This document shows positions 44,933 through 55,451 of a stretch of 64,000 nt of DNA, piece after piece. The position numbers were made by a program, and so were the translations under genes. The notes below the pieces were generated by a model that saw only the letters and a program-made list of their open reading frames with translations, was not told the origin of the DNA and did not search any database. The number at the start of each line of letters is the position of its first letter. Positions within the stretch are counted from its first letter, which is position 1. The stretch spans positions 283,218,165 through 283,282,164 of the forward strand of contig CM061142.1 in assembly GCA_030789695.1 (NCBI GenBank), given 5' to 3'. The stretch comes from Scilla litardierei. Taxonomy: Eukaryota > Streptophyta > Magnoliopsida > Asparagales > Asparagaceae.

Positions 44933-44989
44933 TAACCTTTGAGGACCCAATGACCTTGGGTACCATGATATGAAAGTTTCTATCTTTAG
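44930..44989 (+). other. Candidate 60-nt intron between gag and pol (S3)
   Basis: The segment starts GTCTAACC after CAAAAG and ends TATCTTTAG before GTACTC. It contains four in-frame stops (TAA, TGA, TGA, TAG). Precise removal fuses the last gag Lys codon to the pol frame, which has no ATG before the protease. S1 has a 59-nt equivalent with the same ends. Confidence 0.55.
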
Positions 44990-47900
44990 GTACTCAAGGA
45001 AAAGAAAAAGAAAAGGAGCAACAAATTTAAATTTAGCTCCAAAGGGAATTGGATACTCGATAGCGGGTGTTCAAAACACATGACAGGTGACGCTCAATTG
45101 CTCTCCGGAGTGGTTCCCATTGCAAATGGAAATCGCGTCGTATTTGGAGGCAATGAGAGCGGAACAATCGTCGGTGTTGGTAAAGTGGGTAACCCTTCTA
45201 AACCCTTAATTAGTGATGTTTATCTAGTTGATGGTTTAAATCATAATCTTATTTCAATAAGCCAACTTTGTGACAAAGGTTACAAAGTTAGCTTTGCGAA
45301 AGGATTGTGTCATATTTCAAATGATAATAATAAATTATTATTTTCCGGCACACGCCATAAAGATTTTTATATTTTGGATCTTCCTAAGTCATATGAACAA
45401 TGTCTCGTTGCCAACACAAGTGAACAACACTTATGGCATCGACGCTTTGGACATGTGAACTTTGGAACACTTTATAAGCTTTCGAAATTAAATTCCATTA
45501 AAGGTTTTCCGAAACTCGTTTTTGAAAAGAAAAGTTTTTGTGATTCTTGTCAACGTGGCAAGCTTCCTAAATCTTCATTTAAACCTAAGAAAAGCATTTC
45601 TACGAAACGGCCACTAGAGCTATTACATCTAGATTTATTTGGGCCAACTAGAGTTGCTTCCTTAGGAAATGCAAGATATGGACTAGTCATCGTTGATGAT
45701 TATTCAAGATTTACATGGGTATTTTTCTTATGTAATAAAAATGAAGCTTTTGAAAACTTCACAATATTTGTGAAGAAAGTACAAAATCTCATCAGAACCA
45801 CCATTGTCACTATTCGTAGTGATCATGGGTGTGAATTTGAGAATGAGTCTTTCTCAAATTTTTGTGATGATCTTGGAATTACTCACACGTTTTCTTTCCC
45901 TCGCGCACCTCCTCAAAATGGTGTTGTTGAGAGGAAGAATAGAACGCTTGTGGAGTGTGCTCGCACTATGCTCGAAGATAGTCAACTTGGTTATCAATTT
46001 TGGGCGGAAGCGGTACACACCGCTTGCTATGTGTTTAATAGAATACTTTTGAGGCCCGGCACCAAACAAACTTGCTATGAATTGTTGTTTGGTAGATTGC
46101 CTCAAGTTAAACATTTTCGTGTTTTCGGCGCAAAATGTTTTATTAAAAACACATATGATAATTTGGACAAGTTTGATCCGAGATCGGATGAGGGGATATT
46201 TGTTGGGTATTCCTCATGAAGCAAAGCCTACCGGATATACAACAAAAGATCCTCTACGATCGAGGAATCACTTCATGTCTCTTTTAATGAGAATTTTACT
46301 ACTTCTAGAATTTCAAATGATAATGATTCTATGGATGTTTTATGTGATTCGTTTGAAAATTCTAAGTCTATTGATTCAATTGATTCTATTGAGACTAACC
46401 CGACTAATGAAGTTGTTGAGAATGTGCCTAGTGATCAAGGTATTCCCAAGCGGCTTCATACCGTTCGCGACCATCCCCATGAGCAAGTCATTGGCAATAT
46501 TCATGATAGTGTCAAGACGAGATCGCAAGTCCACCACTTCGCCAATAGTGCCTTTGTCTCATCAATAGAGCCAAAGAATATAGTTGAAGCTTGCGAAGAT
46601 AATGCTTGGATCCTTGCCATGGAGGAGGAACTCATTCAATTCGAAAGGAATGAGGTATGGGAGCTTGTTCCTTTGCCATCGAAGAACCACACCGTCATAG
46701 GGACAAAGTGGATCTTCAAGAACAAATCCGACGAAAATCAAGTCGTCGTCCGGAACAAAGCTCGGTTAGTTGCTCAAGGTTATCGCCAAGAGGAAGGTAT
46801 CGATTTCGAAGAATCCTTCGCTCCGGTAGCTAGATTAGAATCAATTAGACTTTTATTGTCTTATGCATGCCATAAAAATTTTAAGTTATTTCAAATGGAT
46901 GTTAAAAGTGCATTTTTAAACGGAGATGTTGTTGAGGAAGTTTACGTTTCTCAACCTCCGGGCTTCATAAATGAAAAATTTCCAAATCATGTTTTTAAAC
47001 TAAAGAAATCTCTTTATGGTTTGAGACAAGCTCCTCGAGCTTGGTATGATCGCCTAAAGAATTTTCTTTTGGATTTGAATTTTAAAATGGGCGAAGCCGA
47101 TTCTATACTTTTTGTTAAGCATGCGAATAATGATATTTTATTAGTTCAAATTTATGTTGATGATATCATTTTCGGTGCTACTAACTTCACTCTTTGCGAA
47201 GAGTTTTCTAATGTTATGAAGGAACAATTTGAGATGAGCCACATGGGCGAACTCAAATATTTCTTAGGTCTCCAAATTCGCCAAATGAACGATGCAATCT
47301 TCATCCACCAAACGAAGTATACGGTGGAGTTGCTTAAGCGATTTGGAATGGAAAGTGCTTCCGGGAAAAAGACTCCAATGAGCACGACTACGCATCTTGA
47401 CAAGGATACGGGCGGTAAGGATGTAGACATTCGTCTATATCGAGGTATGATAGGTAGTTTACTCTATCTTACCGCAAGTAGGCCCGATATTATGTTTGCC
47501 GTATGCATATGTGCTCGTTATCAGTCTCAACCTAAGGAGTCTCACTTAGTAGCGGTAAAACGTATTTTCCGTTATCTAAGTTATACACTTGATTTTGGAT
47601 TACTTTATCCAAAATCTAGCACGTATGAGTTAGTCTCATACAGTGATGCCGATTATGCGGGATGCAAATCCGACAGGAAAAGTACTAGTGGCACTTGCCA
47701 TTTTCTAGGAAATTCTCTTGTCTCTTGGTTTTCCAAGAAGCAAAATTCCGTATCACTTTCAACCACCGAGGCGGAATATATTGCCGCCGGTGCCGCTTGT
47801 GCCCAGGTTCTTTGGATGAGACACACTTTGAAGGATTTTGGTATTCACTGTGATACTAGCCCTATCATGGTGGATAACCAAAGTGCTATCTGTCTTTCAA

Positions 47901-48103
47901 AGAATCCGGTGCACCATTCCCGATCAAAACACATAGATGTCCGACACCACTTTTTAGATGATCATGTTGCTAAAAAGGACATCATTTTAGTGTACGTTGA
48001 AACCCAAAAGCAAATCGCCGATATTTTCACGAAACCCCTAAAGGAGGACTCCTTTGTGCGGTTGCGTCGAGAATTGGGGATTATGGGTGAATCCGAGATA
48101 TAG
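44990..48103 (+). pseudogene. pol: Ty1/copia Pol of S3, one nonsense codon
   Basis: 1037 codons from the proposed acceptor. The protease Asp is at 45059-45061 (ILDSGCSKHMTG). Next come the gag-pre-integrase zinc region (HRRFGH, CDSC) and the integrase core with LDLFGP, RSDHGCEF (Gly changed to Cys next to the second Asp) and VVERKN. A TGA at 46217-46219 follows YSS, where S1 has an Arg codon. RT has KSAFLNGD and YVDD at 47153-47164 (about residue 722). RNase H has SDADYAG, TEAEYIA and DNQSA, and a conserved C-terminus IADIFTKPL precedes the stop. Apart from the single TGA the frame is open. Confidence 0.95.
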
Positions 48104-48344
48104 GATTCATATTTCATTCAATTATCTTGCATGCTATTCGATTTCGCGATATTTCGTTCATGCTAGCTTTATTAAATTTTTGGGAATTTAATGTGATATG
48201 TTTGAATTTTTGCTCGAATTCTTATTTGAAAGTCGTATTTAAGATTTCGATGTTTTATGGGGTAATTTAGATGACTAATGAGAGAGTTATGATGTCTCAT
48301 CCAAGTGGTTTATGAAGAGAACTCATTTATCAATTTTTGGACTC

Positions 48345-48735
48345 TTCTAGTCGGTTTCAGTTCATTTGTCAACCGACTAGATGCTCATCTAGTCGGTCAG
48401 CAAGTGAACTCAGACCGACTAGTTCAAGCTTTTAGCTCTCTATTGTCATTGACTTCTTTTAGTCGGTCACAGTACACTTACCGATCGACTAGATTGAAAA
48501 CTAGTCGGTCAGTGAGTATACTGCGACCGACTAATTCTAGCCCTAGAAATTCCTCTTTGCCTCTGTTTCGACTTAGTCGGTTCAAGCTCATTGACCGACC
48601 GACTAGATCGTGATCTAGTCGGTCAGTGCTTGAACTATGACCGACTAAGTGGGTTAGGGCAAACGTGTCTTTTTGCTTCCAGACCGACTTAATCTCAATT
48701 TTTTCCGACTAAAATTCATTTTAGTCGGTCTTCAA
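48345..48735. repeat. Palindromic array between pol and third ORF (S3)
   Basis: Three clear units with GACCGACTAGATG...CTAGTCGGTC cores plus half-sites up to TTTAGTCGGTC at about 48720-48730. The pol stop is 240 bp upstream. The position is equivalent to 17618-18010 in S1. Confidence 0.9.
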
Positions 48736-48739
48736 CTCT

Positions 48740-49057
48740 TCTCCAGCCCGATATCTCCCAAAACCCTATCGAAACCCCTTCAACTTCCGTCGATCTCCGG
48801 CCTGTTTTCCGTCCATCCGCCGCCGCCGATCGGTCTCCTAGGTATCCCTCCTCCTCCTACTTGGTCGATCTCCTACTCTAGGGTTCGATCTTGGCCGATT
48901 TCTCCTCTAGGGTTCTAGGTTTTGAAGTTCTTGTGTTAGGGCTTGTTAGTTTCGATTTCTTTTCAGCTCTTTGGGTTTGTTAGTTTTCAGTTCTAGGGTT
49001 TGTATTAGGTTGCTTGATCTAGACCCGTCGTTTGCATGTACTCGTCGTGCCACGATC
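48740..49057 (+). promoter_or_regulatory. Leader of the third ORF in S3, with possible leader intron
   Basis: A pyrimidine-rich stretch with CGCCGCCGCCGATCGG resembles a plant 5' untranslated leader. A donor-like CCTAG|GTATCC at about 48841 and acceptor-like TTTTCAG or GTTCTAG sites at 48960-49000 could bound a leader intron. The ATG of the third ORF is at 49058. No convincing TATA box was seen. Confidence 0.4.
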
Positions 49058-50688
49058 ATGGCAAAGACGAGGATTCCTATCACTCCCTCTGGGGCTTCTC
49101 CTATGTCTATAGAGCCTTCCAATCATAGGAATCCTTCTAAGCCCAAGCGTCGTGCTAAATCTACCCAAGCTTCTCCCTCTTCGCCTCCTCTGAAGAAGCC
49201 GAGGACGGCGACTGTCAAACCCAGAAAATCTAAGACTAAAAAGCCCATTCTCCACACTCCAGCTACCCCTCCTGATTCCGACTCTGAGTTTGTCCCTGAG
49301 GACGAGTCTGGCCCTAGGGAACCTACTCCTCCTCCGAAGACCCGTAAGGCTAAGGGTAAAGCTCCTATGCCAGTCGGCGGTGTAGACATATCGTTGTGCC
49401 GCGATGACCCTCAGTGTCTCGCAGCGTACAACCGTATAGAGCACTGCCCACTGTTGTTAGAGCATTACGTTCAGTTTTCTGATTTTCTCGGCCTTGCTGA
49501 TCTTCTCTCCTATAGTGGCCTATTGGATTATCTTCGATATGACCCCAATGCGAATCCTAGACATATCCTCGCCTGGTCAAATTATTCTACGCCAATCGTG
49601 TCCGAGGCCTGTATGATGAGAGTCACTCCATCGAGACTACTGTCTTGGGAACTCCTATAGTTCTCACGGCAGAAATCTTGGGGGAGATTCTTGGTTGTTC
49701 ATCGTCCGGTCTCCTTCCTTCGGATATTTCAGTTGATGATATCACTTCCTTGGATCAGTCCGTTCATGCTGATATTTTCCATGTGATCCCTGCTGCCCTC
49801 ATTGGTGTTCCATCGAAGTCGTTCAAGCCAAATGCATGGGTATTGAATCTTATTCTGAAGTCGTGCTTGCTTCCCAAGTACGGCTCATCTTCACTTCCAT
49901 CCCAGCCATTTTTGAAGCTGATTTACGCTCTTTTCTTGGGATGCGAGATTAATTGGGCTCGCGTTATACTCGATAAGATGGACTCTTTCGAGTGTATACG
50001 CAAGACCAATAAATCTGCGCATATCCTTTACCAGTGTCTCTTGACCCTGGTTTTTCGTCATTTCCGAGTTCCTCTCCCTCCTAACGATGAGCGTCCTTTG
50101 GGTCCTCCTCTAAACGCGACGGCCGTTAAGAAATCTCTAGCGGCGCTTCGTCACGTGCAGAGGTTGACCACATCTGCTTCCCAGGCTTCTCCCTCAGCTG
50201 CTGCAGCCCCCTCTCCTCCTGCTACATTAGATGATGTCGTACGCCTTCTTCGTCGGCACGAGTCGCGTTTGGCTCGTACCGAGGAGGTTGTCTGCCGTAT
50301 GGCTCGTATGATGGGGATTGATCATCCTCCTTCAGTTTCTGAGGCCGAGGAGATGGACGATGAGGAGATTGACAAGCTTGTCACTTCCTTGGCTCGTGGC
50401 GATGAGGCCACTGCTGCTGCTGCTGCTGCTACCACTTCTGCTCCTGGAGTTGGCACCTCTTCCGGTGCTCCAGAGCCTTCTGCTTCAGTAGTTCAGACTT
50501 TTGAGCCTGCTGCTGATCCTGTTGCCGAGCCTGCTGTTACTCCTGCTGAGACCCCTGCTGTTGAGCCAGTTGTTTCCACACCTGCCCCGACGATCCCATC
50601 TGTTGAGACGCCTCTACTCCCTGCAGAGCCTGAGTCCACTCCGTCGACTGGACCCACGGATACTGTAGATCCAGCCACTTCCTCGTGA
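49058..50688 (+). pseudogene. Sirevirus third ORF of S3, one frameshift
   Basis: The frame starts MAKTRIPITPSG and matches the S1 protein through the basic N-terminus, VGGVDISLC, RIEHCPLL and the LDYLRYDP block. Around 49561-49570 one base is missing compared with S1 and S2, so the LVKLFYAN motif is lost from the frame. The rest (from about 49645) continues in the new frame through PSKSFKPNAW, the coiled-coil motif (LDDVVRLLRRHESRLARTEE) and an Ala/Pro/Thr-rich tail to a TGA at 50688. Function unknown. Confidence 0.85.
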
Positions 50689-51675
50689 TCGTCTGTTCCG
50701 AGGACTCTCCACTACTCTTTGGATGATATACCTTATTGAGAGTATTTTGGGTTAGGATGGAGTTTGAGGGTTGTTTTGATGTATTTTTGAGTTTTCTGGA
50801 TGTCGGTGTTGGATATTTTGATGTTCTTTGGATGATGTTGATGTTGGTGTTATATTTTGATGTGGATGATGATGTAGTATTTTTTTTTGATGTTTATATA
50901 GATGATGTGTCGTACTAGATATGATGTACTTCTTGTATTCGATATCTTTTTGATCTACTCATGATGTTTCTATCTATATATACATCGATGTTCATGTTGT
51001 GAAATTTACTTCGTCGTGCACATTAATTCTCATTCAATGTCCATGCTATGTAAAATCGTCGCTCGACGATTGAAAACTTGGTTAAATAGATTGAAATTCT
51101 ATAATTGTATAGAATTGTTTTCCATGCACAAATTTAACCAAGAATATTGAATATTGAAGAGTATGTTTCATTATTCAAGAAATGAATACTTATTTGGTAT
51201 TTTTGATGATTTTGATTATTTTTTTTGATAATGGACAATTTTGGCACACCTTGATTTGATTTCCACATTTTTCCCTTGGTGTCAATTAGTTCCATCGTCA
51301 TTGTCTACGACTCCCGATGTTGGATTTTCCTTTTCCTAATTTTTTGTCGTTGTATGCCCCCCATTTTTGGGATAATGCCAAAGGGGGAGAGATAATGATA
51401 ATAAATAGGTCAAATGAAAATTTAACTCAATTTCCAAGAATCTAATTTGATATGTTAGATTCAGGGGGAGTTAAGAAATATATAAGGATTTTCAAAATCC
51501 GATATTTCAAAAATCGATTCTCTTTATTTATCTTACTCGTCTGATTGATGCAATTCATATATATTCATTTTGGAATTAACGTGTCATCAATGCAGGGGGA
51601 GTAAGTATTTTACATTTGAATCATTATTTTTGATTATTATTTATGTTGGTTTGTCATCACCAAAAAGGGGGAGAA
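50689..51675 (+). other. 3' non-coding region of S3: hairpin module and four polypurine tracts
   Basis: The shared module is at about 51055-51145: CGTCGCTCGACG palindrome, then TTGGTTAAAT facing ATTTAACCAA with an inner TTCTATA/TATAGAA pair. Polypurine motifs AGGGGGAG lie at about 51382, 51464, 51595 and 51667; the last adjoins the 3' LTR. No gene is visible. Confidence 0.8.
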
Positions 51676-53427
51676 TGTTGAATATTGGACTCCCCGGATT
51701 TGGTTTTGATGATGAGCAAACATAAATAATCCATGAACTAACAATTTGTGAGCGCAGTATTGGAGATCGTCGCCAAATTCACGAGAACAATTAAAGCGAC
51801 ATCTCAACACTTCCCAAAGCTCGTATTCATGCCTAAAGCTTCGTTGAAGCTCTTGCGCCGTTTTGGAAGTAATGAAGATTCAATCGAAGCTCTCGAAGAC
51901 CGTTTATTAAGGTTTTATTTATAGTCTTTTTAGCTTCGATCAATAGAATGTTAAGCCTTGAGTATATCTTACGTTTCTATCTTCAAAACGCTCATGTTGT
52001 AGCTCTATGATCCTAGTACAAGTTCATTCTAACTTCCTCGAAGCGTCGCGCTTCGATTCGGACTTGTATGTGCATGTTAGTTGGTACAAGAAGAAGTACT
52101 GACCGACTAGATGGTGATCTAGTCGGTCAGCAACTCTTCTTGGACCGACTAGTTTGATTCCTTAATTTCTTGGACTTTACTGTTTACAGTTAGTCGGTCT
52201 ACGTTGACTCACCGACCGACTAGTTTGTGAACTAGTCGGTCAGTGATGCTTCTTTGACCGACTAGTTGTGACTTACTGTTCATAATAAAATTCTCCTAAG
52301 CTACTGTTTATCGTTAGTCGGTCTAAGAACGTTTGGTGACCGACTAGTTGACAATCTAGTCGGTCAACTTTTGTTCTTGGACCGACTAAGTCAATTTGTA
52401 TTCAGACTATTTTATTTTGCCTCTTAGTCGGTCTACGTTCATTGACTGACCGACTAGTTGTGAAACTAGTCGGTCAGAAAGTCTTCTTGGACCGACTAGA
52501 TTTCTAGGTCTGAAATCCTATCTCTTCTCAGTTCCTCACTTAGTCGGTCCATGTTGTTTGACTGGCCGACTAGTTGATGAACTAGTCGGTCAGTGGTTGT
52601 TCTTTGACCGACTAGTCTTCTCAAATTTCTATCCGTTGGAAATTGACCTAACTTGTTTTTATGGGACCCTATAAATACGAACCTAGGTCATTTCTATCTA
52701 GGTTAGAGCTGCCATTAAGAGATTCATTGAGATCAAAAGAGATAGCCATTCTCACTCTTTTCTAAAGCTCTCTTCCTCACAAGAACCCATTCTCTCACTA
52801 TTCTAGATCTAGAATCCATCTTGAGAGAAGCTTGTTCTTGGTGAGCCCTTCAAGCACTAGCTTGAATCAAGTCTCCAAATCTCTCCTAGGCACCTATTGC
52901 TGGTCATTTCCTTGGTGCTAGGACTTGGTGACTTCATCTTCCTCAAATCCTTCATTTCACCATTTGGGTAAGAAAAACTCAAGGTATAGGATTTTGTGGT
53001 AAGTTTGTTTATTTCATATAAACTCTTTTATATTGCTTATTGGTTCTCTCGGTTGTGAGAGAAGGTTGTGATCCCGGGTTGTGGGATTCACTATTGCCAT
53101 TGCATGTATGATTTGATCTTGTGAAGGTTTTTCACAAGATATTCATAGTGGAAATCTTGGGTTAGGGTTTCTAACCTAAGTATCCAGAGGGGATCCGGGT
53201 GGTTGGGACGTAGGATCACCGGGAACAAGTCGGGGAGACTTGGGTGGATCCGAACCCATTAACATCTCTTGTTAGCATTGTTAATTTTGTTGTTGTCATT
53301 CAATTTAAGCTTCAGCAAATTGATTTGGTAGTTGTTTGCAATTTAATTTGGAATTATACTCCTTGTTATTTTAAAGTACTATTCACCCCCCCTCTAGTAC
53401 TTGTGCAGTAGCTTGTAGGGCATTACA
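51676..53427 (+). mobile_element. 3' LTR of S3
   Basis: A 1752-bp partner of 40917-42667, with its array at 52090-52620. The end GGGCATTACA is followed by AAGAT (53428-53432), matching 40912-40916. Confidence 0.96.
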
Positions 53428-53432
53428 AAGAT

Positions 53433-53668
53433 GGCTTAAGCTCGAAGCTTTGGGTCGTAATAGCTGGAGGACGGATGGCGGAGGTGGACTCGATAGAAGG
53501 CATCGAGTACTCCAGCAGAGACTTGTGAGGTGGGGTGTTCTCCCCCATGGCTTCAGGATCATCTCTTCTTCGCTTCTCGGCGGCCAAACGCCTTAGGGTG
53601 GCGTTTATCTCTGGATCAACGGGGATCAAGTCCTCGAGACTTCTTAAACTCATGCGCATGAAAAACAA
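53433..53668 (-). pseudogene. gag: Gag of element E, N-terminal piece (split gene, part 1 of 3)
   Basis: The frame starts at MFFMRMSLRS (53668) or the internal MSLRSLEDL (53653). It holds the charged N-terminus (RRLAAEKRRRDDPE) and ends in the SFELKPS block that in Athila/Tat Gag directly precedes the WVQQDQFSG core. That core lies at 40636-40916 beyond S3. The 5-bp duplication AAGAT accounts for the join, with the frame kept. Confidence 0.9.
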
Positions 53669-53858
53669 AAAATACCCATGAAGCGAAAAGTGGGAAAGAA
53701 ACAGATAAGATAAAAAATAAAAATAAAAAAAAAGAAGATAAAAAGGAAAAAGAAGAATGCGAAAATTATCGCGAGGTAGGGATGAGAGCTAGACACAAGG
53801 GTTCATGAAATCCTAAAATAACAAGCACGTTGCCTCCCCGGAACGGCGTCATAAAGCT
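53669..53858 (-). other. 5' leader and primer-binding site of element E
   Basis: At 53835-53851 the minus strand reads TGACGCCGTTCCGGGGA, close to the Asp-type primer site TGGCGCCGTTGCCGGGGA known from many plant gypsy elements, with two mismatches. It lies seven bases from the LTR end at 53859. The rest is A-rich leader without a gene. Confidence 0.7.
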
Positions 53859-55446
53859 TGACGCCCCCCCAGTTGTGCGTGGCTAGATGTGTGCAATGAT
53901 AAGGTCGGGGGCGTGAGATTTAAATATTTATAACCGCAAGCGCACAGTGTTGTAGTGTGGCTTGGGGGTCGAACTCAGAGAGGCGAGGATGTGCTTGTGT
54001 CAAAGAGGATCAAAATCACCCCATAGGCGAGCTAGCCCGGATCAAATGAGGGTTTGTCACGGTAAATGGAATGCGAGGTATGGACAATATAAAGGAAAAA
54101 CCCGGGACTTTGGTTTCCACCCTATCGTGCGATTCTCGCCGATACGGCCTACGGGTAGGATAGCGATCGGAATTAGGGTCTAATGGTGAGACGTTGCCTC
54201 TAAGAGTGGTACCAGCGTCCCATGGGCCCGATATTCCGGTCAGTGCCCAGGATGATACGCCGGACTTCCCGGGTTCGATCAGTGGGCACTCCCGTGTCCA
54301 TTAACACTGATCGACTCCGGGAGCACTAAGTTCGCAATGATAACTCCCAACGTCTCATCCTGCCGCTTCCGCGCGCTAGGATTCGACGTTTACGCTAAGG
54401 GCATGAGCTATGGCTAGGGAGTCAACCACCAAGTTTATTCCCCCTTGGCCCAACGGTCAAAGGCGGTCTTTTTCCCGCCGATGACAATAAAACGCCCCGC
54501 GTAACCGTTAGATTCCTAATCCCTATCGATTTTGTAGCCCTATGGATGCATCAGGAAGAGCCCACGAAGGGGTTTCCGCCAAAATCCCAGATTCGGGAAC
54601 TACTCACACATATTTAGTAAAAAGCGATCTAAACAGAAATCGACCGTAATCATGATCAGACAATAGAAATGCAATGGTAGTAAAGCAATTAAGATAATAC
54701 TAAAGTTTGACCAAGATCTGAAAACTTACAAAAACTGGGAAATTACAGCCGTCACAAAATGAAGAAAACAGCAAAAAATAACCAGCTCCCGAATCTGGGA
54801 AACCTAGGGTTCTATTTATAGAAAATGATTTCACCCGATCGGTTGACAAGTCAACCGATCGGGTGACCTGCTTCAAACTTTGGCAGCGAGATGCGGGACT
54901 TCACCCGGTCTGCTTCACCCGGTCGGTTGACATATGGTTGCGACCGGTTGGATCTTGCTGCCGTCGGGTAAGGAGGGCGGTTGAGCTGACCATGTCTTGG
55001 CTCTGGAGATTCGGCTACAGATGAGCCGATCGGGTGAAGGTCACCCGATCGGTTGGCAATGACAATAAAATTCCAGGGAGTTTGAGCTTTTGAACTGGCC
55101 TACGAACCGACCGGGTGACTTCTCGTGAGCTCCAAGCTGCGTCCGGGTGGTGCACGCGTGCATCACCCGATCGGTTGACAATGACCAACCGATCGGGTGA
55201 GGGGCTGAAAGATGCAATCTTCGTCGTTTGACCCCCTGGATCACGCGTGACTCCTCCAGTTGCTCCGGGGACTTGCGATATCGTCGTTTTATATCCCCTA
55301 TGCCAGTAAACTCCTGCAAAATATGGAAAACACTGAAAAGTGAAAGAAAACAAGAAAACACGAGAAAACGAATAAAAGACGGCGGTAAAATACGGAAAAA
55401 CACGGAAAAAAACGTGCGCAAATATATGAAATATAAACGCACGTCA
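53859..55446 (-). mobile_element. 5' LTR of Athila/Tat-like element E
   Basis: A 1588-bp LTR, + strand TGACGCCC...GCACGTCA, partner of 5920-7463, with termini TGACG/CGTCA as inverted ends. The TATA box is at 54812-54821 (minus CTATAAATAG) and the palindromic array at 54830-55200. CTAAC at 55447-55451 is the matching duplication. Small ORFs here are incidental. Confidence 0.9.
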
Positions 55447-55451
55447 CTAAC

